DNA of 64,000 bases, taken from NCBI GenBank assembly GCA_037013495.1, contig CM072802.1, positions 63,022,983 through 63,086,982 of the forward strand, in the 5' to 3' direction. The notes under the pieces were generated by a model, which saw only the letters and a program-made list of their open reading frames with translations, did not search any database and was not told the DNA's origin. Origin of the DNA: Hippophae tibetana (lineage: Eukaryota > Streptophyta > Magnoliopsida > Rosales > Elaeagnaceae). How positions within the stretch are numbered: position 1 is the first letter of the stretch; each line of letters opens with the position of its first letter. Both the position numbers and the translations under genes were made by a program. Below are positions 20,343-32,514 of this stretch, piece by piece.

Positions 20343-20664
20343 TGGTGAGTGCTCAAAAAGCACTAAAATAACTATGATTTTATGCACATTAATTGATTAA
20401 AAATATATATATTAATATGTTTTATCATATATTTATATAAATTTGTCTTTTTCGGAATTACGAGTATTTTTATTGTTTTTCTGGTATTTTGGCTTAAAAA
20501 CGCAACTTAAAGACTCAAAGAGGAATACTGGAAGCAATACATCTCAAATATATTAATAAATAAATGGGGCAAGGTCAACAAATATGGAAAAATTGTACAA
20601 AATGGGTCAAAACGTCAAAAATGTCAAAAACGAGAAAATCGGGCCGCCGTAGCGCCCAGCCGTG
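20343..20664 (+). repeat. 3' LTR of E2, truncated after 322 bp
   Basis: Begins TGGTGAGTGCTC (third base changed from TGATGAG) and follows the LTR through the early U3 to GCGCCCAGCCGTG. It then breaks off into a satellite fragment. The GC-rich tract, enhancer, TATA and everything downstream are missing. Confidence 0.88.
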
Positions 20665-20685
20665 TCCATAAAATCATGAAACTTT
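20660..20685 (+). repeat. Satellite-derived filler at the E2/M junction
   Basis: CCGTGTCCATAAAATCATGA and the following AACTTT match the satellite monomer, plus orientation. CCGTG is shared with the E2 LTR on the left and CTTT with the M LTR on the right. It is a 26-bp remnant or a templated insertion. Confidence 0.8.
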
Positions 20686-20851
20686 ACATTGCGTTTTTAG
20701 GCCAAAATACCTGAAAAACAATAAAAATACTCGTGATTCCGAAAAAGACAAATTTATATAAATATATGATAAAACATATAAATATATGTATTTTTAATCA
20801 ATTAATGTACATAAAATCATGGTTATTTTAGTGCTTTTTGAGCACTCATCA
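20682..20851 (-). repeat. 3' LTR of M, only the first 170 bp
   Basis: Reverse complement of the LTR start: it ends CTCATCA at 20851 on the plus strand. The body is cut at about 20682 by the satellite filler. The adjacent primer tract reads GGCTCAGGGTTG on the minus strand, an altered form of the GGTTGGGGGTTG of E1. Confidence 0.88.
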
Positions 20852-22761
20852 CAACCCTGAGCCAGCTTCTTGCTAGTCCCTTAGCAATAGAAGCGATAAA
20901 AACTAAAAATTAAACTATCCTAAATCACTTTCGTGGATTAAAACGGTTGCATTTAGCCTATGCAACAAGCCGTTAAACCCCTAGGTTGCCCTAGTGGACG
21001 AGTTTGAGTCTCGTGAGGGTTTTCAGTAATGATACCCACAAACATTGAACTAAATGTAAAAATAAAAACAATCAAATCATAAATTAAAATTACAACAAAA
21101 TCAAAAATTTATTTAAGAATAAAAGAAAATAGCATATCACAAAAATGTTTCTTACTTTTTAATCTCTTTTAAGATCATAATTAAAATCTCAAGCATAAGT
21201 TATTTTAATCTCTTTAAACAATCATGATTTTATTATAATAATTAGTCGAAAATCATTTTCATATTTCCTATAAAAAATGTATCAATTTAATTTTACCCAA
21301 TTTCAGTGTCATGAATCAAAATTCGCTTCAACTCTATTCCTCACAAGTCAATACTCTCAAAACACTGAATCCTATGGGTTCAAACACTCATACTAATTTA
21401 TATGCGAAAGAGTTGATGTATAGAAATGAACTAATAGGTTCGCATATGTGTAAAGAATAAAGGCTCAAAGTGTTATTTTAACATTGATCTCATGAAAGGA
21501 ATCGAATGTATAAATTATAAAGATATCATATACAAAAATTATTTTCATGCATAAATCAAACTCATTAAGAAAGAATTTCAAGATATATGCTTTTTACAAA
21601 TGAAGAAATTGCAATGACTTTTTAGGGAATTACTTCCTATATCTTTCTTTTGTAATTAGCCTTTACTCATAACTTTGTAGGCAATGTGGGTCATAGTATG
21701 TAGATGATACTATAATGTTTTTATCTCTCTATTTTTTTTCTGAAGATATATTTTTTTTTCAATATATGTATTTTTTTAGAGAGTCAACCCATGTACAGAT
21801 TGTACATTTTTTTGGATTTTGGTGAGTGGTTAATTTTGTGGCTTTTCTGTTTGATCTTGGTTTGGGTAACCCCAGATATGTCTTTTTGTTTTTGTAGCAG
21901 TCATGCATAAATGAGATATAAGCATATACTATCAATTTCTACTCAAATCATTTAATCTAAGCAAAAATAATAATCAAAAATATATGATACTCTATTAAGA
22001 TGAGAAAAAATTCATACATTCAATGCTAATACCTATAGAGATCATCTAAAAATTTGAATAAATAAGAAATGTGTTTGGAGTAGAAAAAATATATATTTCA
22101 ATCTGAATAAAAGAATTTAGGCTCAAATTATATCTCACAAGGGTAGTCTCCACTAAAAAAAATTCATAAACACCGATTTTGGGTTTAATATAATTTCCAC
22201 ATTTTATCAAGAAATACTAGTTATGACAAAAACTAACTAATTATCAAAAATAATTACACAATATTTCATGATATGTTTTCAAAAATTAATCTAACAGTAC
22301 CAAAGACTTAACTATTTACTTAAATTTGATTTAAAGAAATGATAAATTTTTGTGAGAATTTTTATTTTTATTTTTATTGTTTTATTAAGCATGGTAACTT
22401 TTCACCACCCCCAACCTAGAACTTACATTGTCCTCAATGTAACAACTGCAAATTAAAGATAAAGAGAAAAGAGAAAAAAGATTACCTATTTCTTGAGAAT
22501 GTGTAAGTAGTAAAGAAGGAATGCAGGTGCATCCATCATATTCATCATTAAAGTGTGTACAGACAGATCGCTGTGAACTTCTAACATCTCAACAAATATT
22601 TTTAGTTTTAACAATTTTAAAAATTATTCACATATAAGTAAACTAAAATAAACAATAATATTAAGTAAATAAAACAAATAACAAAAAATTTACCTAAAAT
22701 GATGGGTTGCCTCCCATCCAGCGCTTAGTTTAACGTCTTAGCAAGACGTATCTTTTTGGTG
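20852..22761 (-). other. 3' non-coding region of M
   Basis: Co-linear with 7478-9354 of E1. It holds the GTTGCAT/ATGCAAC hairpin (about 20944-20976), the TTACATTGAGGACAATGTAA hairpin (22423-22442) with its G-rich tract, and the double hairpin (22701-22748) 13 bases beyond the pol stop codon. No env-like gene is seen. Confidence 0.78.
22701..22748 (-). promoter_or_regulatory. Double hairpin after pol of M
   Basis: GATGGG/CCCATC (22701-22718) and CGTCTT/AAGACG (22734-22748) stems, both intact, same spacing to the pol stop as in E1. Confidence 0.68.
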
Positions 22762-25700
22762 CTAAGGGTTACTCAGCCAAATGCAATCCATTTCAGCAAT
22801 GTTGTTTGGTTCTTCTAAATAAGGCTTGACACGATGGCCATTGACTTTGAACGTTTTTTGTGTCTTGGAGTCCAATAGTTCTACCACTCCATGTTCAGAT
22901 ACCTGAACTATTTTGAATGGTCCATCCCATCTTGATCTCAGCTTTCCTGGAAACAATCTCAAACGAGAGTTAAATAAAAGAACTTTCATTCCAGGGTGAA
23001 AAGTTTTAGGAACTAGCCTCTTGTCATGATAGCGCTTAGTACGCTCTTTGTATAACTTGGCATTCTCATAAGCTTCATTCCTAATTTCTTCCAACTCATG
23101 AAGCTGGAGTACTCGTTTTTCACCTGCTTTATCTAAATCCATGTTTAGCTCTTTAATTGCCCAATAAGCCTTGTGTTCAAGTTCAACTGGAAGGTGGCAC
23201 GCTTTCCCAAAGATTAACCGGTAAGGGCTCATCCCAATAGGTGTTTTGTAAGCGGTGTGGTATGCCCATAAGGCATCATTTAACTTAAATGCCCAATCCT
23301 TCCTTGAGGGACGCACAGTGCGTTCCAATATTCCCTTAATTTGCCTATTACTTACTTCCACTAAACCGGAAGTTTGAGGATGATATGGAGTAGCTACCTT
23401 ATGTGTGATGTTGTACTTGTTTAGTACTCCATCAAAGAGTTTGTTACAAAAATGGCTACCTCCATCACTTATTATAGCTCTAGGCGTTCCGAACCTACTG
23501 AATATGAAATCTTTCAAGAATTTCACAACAACATTAGCATCATTGGTTTTGGTAGGGATAGCTTCTACCCACTTGGGCACATAATCCACAGCAACCAAAA
23601 TGTATTGAAAACCATTAGATGGGGGAAAAGGACCCATAAAGTCAATCCCCCATACATCAAAGAGTTCAACAACTAAATTAGATGTCAAAGGCATTTCATC
23701 TCTTTTGCTTATGTTTCCTGTTCTTTGACATCTATCACATTGTGCACAAAACATATGAGCATCTTTAAAAAGAGTGGGCCAAAAGAATCCAGACTGTAAT
23801 ATCTTACGGGCTGTCTTTTCACCTCCAAAATGACCCCCACAATGAAGTTCATGATAAAAAGTCAGAATGCTCTTATGTTCTTCTTCAGGTACACATCTCC
23901 GGATGACTTGATCTTGACCAATCTTGTATAAATAAGGGTCATCCCAGAAATAGTCCTTAATAGTTTTAAAAAACCTTTTCTTGTCCTAATATGAAGTGTT
24001 AGGTCGCAAAACACCAGTGGCAAGATAGTTTACAATATCAACATACCATGGGTTCGGACATATGAAAAATAACTATTCATCAGGAAAGGTTTCAACTATA
24101 TCTTCATTACTCTCATCTTTAAGAGAATTGAAGTCAGAAATCAACCTAGACAAATGGTCAGCTACTAAGTTTTCACTGCCTTTCTTATCCTTGATTTCTA
24201 GGTCAAATTCTTGTAAGAGTAAGACCCACCTTATTAATCTTGGCTTGGCATTTGGTTTACTTAATAGGTATCTTAAAGCATCATGATCAGAATGCACAAT
24301 CACTTTAGATCCTACTAAATAAGACCGAAATTTGTCTAAAGAGAATACTATAGCCAAGAATTCCTTTTCAGTGGTGGTGTAATTCATCTGGGCATCATTG
24401 AGTGTTTTGCTAGCATAGTAGATGACATGTAAACGCTTATCCACTCTTTGTCCCAGGACTGCTCCTATTGCATAATCAGAAGCGTCACACATTATTTCAA
24501 AGGGTAAAGACCAGTTTGGTGCCATAATAACAGGGGTAGATGTTAGTTTATCTTTCAAGGTATTAAAGGAAGTAAGGCAGTCATTGTTGAAATCAAAATC
24601 AGCATCTTTGGATAGCAAGTTACATAAGGGACGACTTATTTTAGAGAAATCTTTAATAAATCGTCTGTAAAATCCTGCATGTCCCAAGAAGCTTCTTATC
24701 CCCTTCACAAATGTAGGGAGAGGTAGTTTGGATATCAATTCAATTTTTGCCTTATCAACTTCAATACCCTTGTTTGAAATTATATGTCCTAAAACTATCC
24801 CTTGTTGAACCATAAAATGACTTTTCTCCCAACTAAGGGTGAGATTACATTCAATGCATCTTTCTAAAACCAAAGTCAATTTATGTAAGCAATCATCAAA
24901 TGAGTTCCCAAAGACAGAGAAATCGTCCATGAAAATCTCAATGAATTTTTCCACCATGTCCGAGAAAATAGATATCATGCATCTCTGGAAAGTGGCAGGG
25001 GCATTGCATAACCCAAATGGCATTCTGCGAAAAGCAAATGTCCCAAAAGGACATGTAAATGTGGTCTTTTCCTGATCTTCTGGTGCTATGGGTACTTGAT
25101 AATATCCAGACAGTCCATCCAAAAAACAGTAAAATTCGTGCCCAGCTAATCTTTCCAACATTTGATCAATGAATGGAAGAAGAAAGTGATCCTTTTTCGT
25201 ATATAAATTAAGTTTCCTAAAATCTATACACATTCTCCATCGAGTGATTATTCTAGTGGGCACTAATTCACTTTTGTCATTTTTAACAACTGTTATCCCA
25301 GATTTCTTTGGTACCACATGCACTGGACTAACCCACTTACTATCCGCAATAGGATAGATAATCCCTTCTTCTAATAATTTAAGAATTTCCTTTTTAACTA
25401 CCTCTTGCATGTTTGGGTTTAGTCTTCTTTGGGCCTCTCGTACAGGTTTAGCACCATCCTCCAAGTTGATCTTGTGCATACACATTTTTGGACTAATGCC
25501 TCTTATATCCCCTATACTCCAACCTATAGATTTCTTAAACTGTTTAAGCACTTTGATGAGTTCCTTTTCTTGTGGTTTGGTCAAGGTTGAAGAAATTATC
25601 ACTGGATAAGTTTCTCCTTCTCCCAAAAACACATATTTTAAGTGCTCAGGTAAGTCTTTGAGTTCAAGTTCAGGTGGATTGGCCTCTTTAATAGATGAAG

Positions 25701-26033
25701 AACTGGGTAGATTTAAAAGTGTACTAGATTTTGTCATCACTTCATTATTGTCTAGTTGTTCAAGGTACCCCTTAATTTCTTCATCTAAATCTTCTTCAAC
25801 CTTTTCAAGTGTAAGAATGGTTTCAAGCTTGTCTTCTATTCTGGTTCGGAAAAAGGTGTTTTGGACAAGATTATCCAAAGGATCAACATCGAATATTTCA
25901 TCGATGGCAGAAATAGAAGGGAAAGGTGAAGAATCAAAAACTTTAAAATGAACAGTCTCTCCTAAGACTGTCATTGTCAAATTTCCATCTTGGACATCAA
26001 TAATAGTTTTAGTAGTTGCCATAAATGGTCTAC

Positions 26034-27951
26034 TGATGAGTGCTCAAAAAGCACTAAAATAACCATGATTTTATGTACCTTAATTGATTAAAAATACATA
26101 TATTTATATGTTTGATCATATATTTATATAAATTTGTCTTTTTCGGAATCACGGGTATTTTTATTGTTTTTCAGGTATTTTGGCTTAAAAACGCAATGTA
26201 AAGACTCAAAGAGGAATATTTGAAGCAATACATCACAAATATATCAATAAATAAGTGAGAAAAGGTCAACAAACATGGAAAAATCGGACGAAATGGGTCG
26301 AAAAGGTCAAAAATGTCAAAAAGACGAAAATCGCGCGCCGCAGCCCAGCCGTGCGCACAGCCCAGCGCCCCAGCGCACAGCCGCGCGCGCCCCAGCTCCG
26401 CGCGCCCAACGCGTTTTCGCCCCATTTTTCACGTGCAGCCGCCCCTGTGACGTCATGCTGACGTCATTGATGACATCAGCAATTCCAATACGCGTTTTTA
26501 CATTTTTTAACATTTTTTTACTCATTTTTTCTCTCCATGCTCACCTATAAATACCCCCCTTCCCTTCACTTCAAATCACACCTTCAAAACTCACTTCTCT
26601 CTTCTTTCTTTCTCTCATTTCTTAGTTTTTAGTTTCTCTTAGTTTCTTTCTTAGTTTCTAAGCTTTTCTTAGTTTTTCTCTTAGTTTTTAGTTCAATTCT
26701 CTTAGGTTTAGAGTTCTTCTCTTTTTGAGAGGAACTTGTAATGTTTTTGTAATAATTTAGATTTTTGATTCAATATATGGAAGTGCAAATTCCGCTCGGA
26801 GGTTTTCTAGCTACGGGAATAGCGTCGAAGTTCTGTAAGGATTTTATTTTCTTTACAGTTATTTTTATGCTTTATTCTTACATGTTATATTCAACTTGTC
26901 TGTGGTTAAATTTAACTATGCTAGCTGTTTAGTAAAAATGATGTAATAACGACGTTGTTATGCTTGCGAAATATTAAATAGGTAAAAATCTTTAAAATGA
27001 ATTGATTTTGTTTTTATTCAAGATTTTATATTAAGAATGTTAGACAGAAATATATTATTTTTCATTACAAACTTAAACCCGAAAATTAGATTTTAAGGTT
27101 TAGTTATCCGGTCTAATTTAGAGTAGTGCTCTTTTATTTGTTGGTACAATCGCCCGGTAGTTAGAGTGAAACTCTATTTCAAAAGTTTTTATAAGAATTA
27201 TTATGTGAAAATGTATTGACAACATGTTTTCAATAGTGGTTTTAAAACTTGAAAGTTAGTACTCGGATAATTAAATTCTTAAGTTTAATTTGGACACCTT
27301 GAATAATGTTTAAACTGTCTAACCCCACCAAAGGTGGCATTTAAATGGTTCATTTTCAATCTCTTAGAAAAAGGAATTAATTTAATTAAGCATATTAGTT
27401 ATCAACCCCACCCATAGGTGTTAATTGATTTGTTTAGTTAACAAAGAATATCTAACCCCACCAAAGGTGGTATTCATATAAAAAAGAGAGAATCAATAAA
27501 ATATCAATTTATATCTTTAATAACCTAGTTAATATGAGCAAGCATAATTAATTTAGTTATTATATCCATAAATACTCCGCTAATATAAATGATAAAAATT
27601 TGCATGAATATTTATTGAATCCGTATATATGTTTATTTTTAGATAATTATTTTTGTATCTATGTTTATTTTTATGTTATTAGATTATATTTAATTAATCT
27701 GTTTATATGTTTATTTTATGTTATTAGATTAGGAACACAAAAACCAAACTATCGTGACAGGATGTTTAGGATTTAATTTCGTTTTTAAAAGTTTGAATAA
27801 TAAATTAAAAACCACATACATTCCTTCCTTAGATCGACCTTGGGAGTATACTTATCATTTTCTTCGAAATGATTCGTGCACTTGCGAGAGTTTTATAAAT
27901 ATTAAAACCAAAGTATTTGCGAAGATCGGCGATGCCCGTTTTCGTTCATCA
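26034..27951 (+). mobile_element. Solo LTR inserted in the protease region of M, target duplication TCTAC
   Basis: A complete LTR of 1918 bp, TGATGAG to CATCA, flanked by TCTAC at 26029-26033 and 27952-27956. No internal sequence is present, so it arose by recombination between the two LTRs of a full element (known mechanism). It is in the opposite orientation to M. It is very similar to the E1 LTR (9355-11362), with a shorter GC tract (26331-26425). It carries CACGTG (26430-26435), TGACGTCA (26448-26455 and 26459-26466) and TATAAATA (26546-26553), so it still has a complete-looking promoter antisense to M. Confidence 0.96.
26430..26553 (+). promoter_or_regulatory. Solo LTR promoter: G-box, paired TGACGTCA, TATA
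   Basis: Same motif order and spacing as in the other LTRs. Transcripts from here would run antisense into the gag2 portion of M. Confidence 0.65.
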
Positions 27952-29856
27952 TCTACCAAGCAATATTGTGTGCTCTCTGTCTAATGCTGGATTTTCTTGC
28001 ATATCCAGAACCACAAAGTCAACAGGTATTATCAGTTTGTCTACCTGTACCAAAACATCCTCAACTATTCCCTCTGGATATTTAAGAGATCTATCTGCAA
28101 GTTGAAGGGACATAGTTGTGGGTTTTAAATCCCCTAGATTGAGCTGTAAGAATATAGAGTAGGGCATCAAATTTATACTAGCACCTAAATCAAGCATTGC
28201 TTTAGCAACCTTCCTATCCCCCATAGTTATGTTTATAATAAAACTTCCAGGGTCTTTCAACTTAGGGGGTAGTTTATGCTTAAGTACAGCGCTAGAAATT
28301 TCTGATACTACTACTCGTTCATTCAGTTCATACCTCCTTTTCTTAGTGTTCAACTCTTTGAAAAACTTGGCATATGAGGGCACATTCATGATCACTTCTA
28401 ATAATGGTAAATTGATATTTACTTTAGAGAGCATATTAAAAAGATCATTGAATTGCTTATCTTGTTTGGATTCTTTTAACCGATGGGGAAAAGGTACTTG
28501 CATCTGGTGTGGTTCTGTTGTCTTTTGAATTTTGGGGGTGTCAGATGACCCCCCAATGAGTTTTTCAGAAGGCTTGTTAAGTTTAACCCTTGTTTCTCCT
28601 TTTTGCGAGATTAGAATATCGCCTTCTTTGTTACCTGAACTACAAGGTAGATTGTTAGAGATTTCAGGTAAACTGGTATTGACTACCTTACCACTTCGAA
28701 GGGTTCTTACATCCTTTGCTTGTTCTGGTTGACTGGGCAACTTTCCTGGTTCTTTCTTTTGCATTTGTTCAGCTAGTTGCCCAACTTTAGATTCAATCCT
28801 TTTAACCGAAGCCTCCATGGTGTTCAACCTTTGATTAGTCATCAATTGGTTGTCACGACTAACTTGAATAAAAGCATTCAAGCTATCTTCTAAGGTTGGC
28901 TTAAAAGATTGGCTTGGTGGGTAAGGGTGGTTGTTATCCGACCTTAGTGTTGGATATTGGGTGTAGGCTGGGTGATTATAGGTGTTTGGATGATACCTTT
29001 GAAAAGATTGGACTTCCTCTATGGCATCGACACTAGAATCACAAGTATTTGAACAATTATGAGTACCATGCCCAATTGAACAACACACTTCACATACCTC
29101 TTGATTTGAAATTTGGTGGGTAGTGAGGAATTGTACTTGTTTAGTCAATTCAGCAAGTTGCAAGGTTATCTCATTATCAGAGCCGACTTCATTGACCTTT
29201 GCTTTCCTTCTACCACCTCTTTGTTGGGAATTAGAACCCAATAGCTCATAGAGATTATAGGTTTCCTCTGCGGTCTTTTCTCCTACAGCACCTCCAGCAG
29301 CATTATCAACCATGTATTGACTCTGTAGTGTCAATCCATCATAAAAGAATTGGTTTTGTAGCTGTAATGGAAAGCTATGATTTTGACATTGAATGAAAAG
29401 GAGTTTGAATCGTTCCCAAGCTTCATGAAAGGGCTCTTCATACATTTGAGAAAATGTTGCTATCTTTGTTCTTAGATCAACAGTCTTTTGATGGGAATAG
29501 AACCTACCTATAAAAATTTCATAGACTGCCTCCCAAGTTTTAAGAGAACCTGACTGTAGAGTAATGAACCATGACCAAGCTTTATCTTTGAGAGTGTAAG
29601 GAAAACACCTCATCCTAAGTTGATCTTCATTAATTGCATGTAGTGGAAAGGTTTGGACAATAGCATAGAATTCTCGAATGAAATGCAAAGGGTCTTCATT
29701 AGGGATACCGTAAAAGGAAGGGAACAAAGAATAATGAATCTTTTTCAATTCATAATTCCTTGCAGCCTCTTGTAATTGGATACCGGAAGTTACATTGCCA
29801 ATGATTGGCATTGTATATTCTTTCATCTTTTTCCGCCTATCTTCAGCATCTCCCAT

Positions 29857-30208
29857 GGTTGTTTGTAGTTGAAAATGATCCTCCTCCTATTGTGTATCAA
29901 CATTTTGCTCTTAGTAGATATCTCTAAGAAATATTTATAACTTGATAAAACGTAAAGGCTTAAAGCAAAAAGGTGCAAGGAACCTAAATTTTTTTTTTTA
30001 ATTTAAACGAATGGACAGAATTTTTGAAACAAACGAATTTATTTCATCTGAATTTTTATTACACGCAAACTAAAACAAAGGAAAATACAATAATGGGTGA
30101 CCTCCCATACAGGACTAAAATTTATCATCTTCTAGTAAGACGTTGCTTGGAGATTGTAGAATGAAAAACTCAATGTCTCCTCTTCATTGAATTCATTTAA
30201 GTTTCAAA
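29857..30208 (-). other. gag1-gag2 spacer of M with double hairpin
   Basis: Counterpart of 1965-2306 in E1. The ATGGG/CCCAT hairpin is at 30093-30108. The second hairpin is at 30126-30142, with one pair changed from C-G to a G-U type in the RNA. The purine-rich run before the gag2 start is kept. Confidence 0.65.
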
Positions 30209-31704
30209 TTAGTCTTTGCCTTTTTGCAAATGTTCAACTAACTGTTCAACTTGAACTTCCACCTTTTTGATAGAAGCTTCCACAGAGTCCAACCGTTGAT
30301 TGGTTATCCCTACAAACTTGAATAAAAGAATTCAAGTTGTCCTCCAGGGTTGGTTTATTGGGAATGCTTCTTGGAATAGGTGGGTGGAATTGCTGGCCTG
30401 CCTGGTTTGAGCTTTGAGTGAAAGAAGGGTTGTTTTGCCTCCAAGAGAAATTTGGATGACTTCTCCACCCAGGATTATAGGTATTTGAATTGGGATCAAA
30501 CCTTGGTCTCTGTTGATATGCTCCCAACACATTGACCTGTTCAGGTCCAGTTGTTTCTCCTTGATATGGACAGGCTTCAGTACCATGTCCCATGTTGCTA
30601 TACAAACCATATTGTTCATTATTTGTGTTGGTTTGTGTAGCGAGAAGGGCAACTTGCTTAGTCAGTTGAACAAGTTGTTGTTGAACTTCATTACTGGAGT
30701 CGATTTCATGAACTCCAGCTTTTCTCACTCGGGAGCTTTTCTGTTGGGAATTAGCACCCAACATCTCAAAGAGGTTATACGTCTCTGAGGCAGTCTTTTC
30801 TCCTATTGCTCCTCCTGCAGCATTGTCGACAATGAACTGACATTGTTGTGTAAGTCCATCGTAAAAGAATTGGTTCTGCAAGTGCAGGGGAAAGCTATGA
30901 TGGGGACATTGAGTGAGAAACATTTTGAACCTATCCCAAGCTTCATGGAATGGTTCTCCTAATACAAAATATATATATTTTGTGGAATAGGGTTAAAATA
31001 CGGCTTCCTACGAGTATAAGCTCGTATGCATAAACATGGTATATTGAGTAGATGAACTCTAACTAGTTGAAAATAAGTATCTGGGTGAATTTCCGAAATG
31101 TAAAGTATCTATATGTGTGTGGATATCTATAAGAAATCATATGAAAGGAGTCTTCGTATTTGAGTTTATATGGATGAATTATTCTTAAAAGATCTGAGAG
31201 AAAGTAGCAATCTTTCCTCTCAACTCTGATGTTTTTTGATGGGGGAAGTGACATCAACCAAGCTTTGGCCTTATCCTTTAATGTGTAGGGAAAACATCTC
31301 ATCCTAAGTTGATCCTCGTTTAGAATACCGAGGGGGAATGTTTGGACCGTAGCATATAAATCTCTCATAAAGGAAAGAGAATCTTCATTAGGTAGCCCAT
31401 AAAAGGAAGGAAGCATAGAAAAATGAATATTTTTAAGGTCATAATTCCGAGCAACCTCACCCAACTGGATAGCGGCAGTTGCCGTGCCAATCACCGGTCT
31501 TGCAAACTCCTTCATCGTGGTTTCCCTAATATGTTGGTTTTCCTCCATTTCTTTTGGTTCTAGTAAAGGATTAAGACTTGGTTCTATGTTTGGCTCAAAA
31601 ACAGGTTGATGGGTAGAATCCAGTTTTGTTGACACTTGTTTAAATTTATGAAAATTATTTACATATGGTGTAAGGGGGTTTCCTAAGGATCTCATACCAC
31701 GCAT
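30209..31704 (-). pseudogene. gag: gag1 of M, broken by deletion, insertion and frameshift
   Basis: Starts at ATG 31704 and is homologous to E1 gag1. There are three lesions. A deletion of about 59 bp corresponds to E1 1091-1149, with CCC at both ends. A 231-bp insertion at 30961-31191 replaces three bases. A deletion of about 10 bp near 30310 shifts the frame of the coiled-coil end. The degenerate knuckle (30611-30570) has the same two tyrosines in place of cysteine as E1, so that change predates both copies. The stop is at 30211-30209. Confidence 0.9.
30961..31191. other. 231-bp insertion of unknown origin in M gag1
   Basis: Starts AATACAAAATATATATATTT and ends TATTCTTAAAAG. It replaces three bases of gag1 and leaves no target duplication. 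It includes the small hairpin TACGAG/CTCGTA. There is no match elsewhere in the window. It may be filler DNA captured during break repair. Confidence 0.6.
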
Positions 31705-31866
31705 AGACTATTGTAAACGTAAATTTAAAACTCTTGTCAACAAAATAAAAAATTTAGAGAAAATTTACATGTTATTTAATACAAAGCACTAAACAAAACT
31801 AGTTAAAAAAAAGAAATTTTTTTTTTATTATTATTTTTTTTTTGTAACATAATTAGTATTAACCAA

Positions 31867-31996
31867 GAGTGCTCCCAGGAAAGAATGGTGGTGCAAACGG
31901 CTCCTTAAATACCATTCTCCTAGCCAGAGCAACGTTCCCAAGAAAGACTAGTGGCACAAAGGCTTCCAAGAACTAGTCTCCTAGACAGAACTCCCT
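31867..31996 (-). promoter_or_regulatory. Paired leader stem-loops of M
   Basis: Both helices of the E1 leader (AGACTAGT/ACTAGTCT and AGAATGGT/ACCATTCT) are kept in full on the minus strand. Confidence 0.68.
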
Positions 31997-31999
31997 TAG

Positions 32000-32514
32000 A
32001 TTTTTACTTTTCATGTTATTTAGTTAATTAGGTATAAATTAAAGTAATGTTTTTTTTTATGAACTGTAATTTTATTTTACTATTCACGCTATATTATTTC
32101 TTAATAACTTTAAATTTTTGAATTTTTGAAATTTATTATTTTTTTAATTTTTATTTTTATTTTTTTAATTTTTATTTTTTTATGAACGGTAATTTTATTT
32201 TACTATTCACGCTATGGTATTTCTTATTAACTTAATTTTTTTTTGAAAATTTAAATTTAAATTTAAATTTAAATTTTTATTTTTATTTTTATTTATTATT
32301 CATGAACGGTAAAATTTTTTATTCAAATTTGAAATTTCTAAATTATTTTAACTATTAAAAAAAATTTATTTTATTTTATTTTATTTTATTTTATTTTATT
32401 TCTTATGGATTTGAAATTTGATTATTAATTTTTTTATTAAAAATATCACAATTATTTACAGCACAAAAATGTTTTTTTAAAATTTTGATAAATAATTTAA
32501 AAACGCTATTCCTT
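32000..32514 (-). repeat. Leader repeats of M
   Basis: AT-rich, with ATGAACGGTAATTTTATTTT and CTATTCACGCTAT repeats (complements of the E1 leader repeats) near 32058, 32172 and 32290, and short (ATTTTAT)n and (AATTTA)n runs. No gene. Confidence 0.7.

Larger units (their letters stand above)
14572..20664 (+). mobile_element. E2: coding-less Athila derivative inserted in satellite
   Basis: 5' LTR 14572-16410, duplicated primer site, repetitive leader, leader stem-loops, a unique spacer of about 280 bp (18010-18290) where gag and pol would be, double hairpin, 3' non-coding region, and the first 322 bp of a 3' LTR. No gag or pol remnant is visible, so it is a non-autonomous element that would need proteins from E1-like relatives. 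The left insertion site cuts a satellite monomer, and the left 5-bp flank is ATGTT. The right target duplication cannot be found because the 3' LTR is truncated at about 20664. Both LTRs share subfamily-specific bases (GCACATTAATTG, AATGGGG) absent from E1. Confidence 0.88.
22762..29856 (-). pseudogene. gag-pol: gag2-pol of M, interrupted by a solo LTR and two nonsense codons
   Basis: Reading from ATG 29856, the gag2 domain is open, with a CX2CX4HX4C knuckle (29094-29053). The protease DLGA is present. The frame then enters the solo LTR (27951-26034) within the conserved GRPFMA segment. After the insertion it continues through RT (FMDD), RNase H and into the linker until TAG at 24075-24073. 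A second TAG lies at 23988-23986. Both replace CAG codons of E1. The remaining integrase with its CAQC pair, DD35E residues and GPF module is open to 22762. Compared with E1 the positions of the early E1 lesions are intact here, so the two copies were inactivated independently. The product cannot be made as one polyprotein. Confidence 0.93.

Noticed and set aside
22762..26022. Separate integrase and RT genes on the minus strand
   Set aside because: They are parts of one polyprotein of M split by two stop codons and a nested solo LTR.
27754..27984. Conserved short frame at the end of every LTR (also 11160-11390, 16252-16524, 32541-32735)
   Set aside because: Its conservation follows from U5 sequence conservation and the hairpin there. 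The start and end of the frame differ between copies and it runs past the LTR edge.
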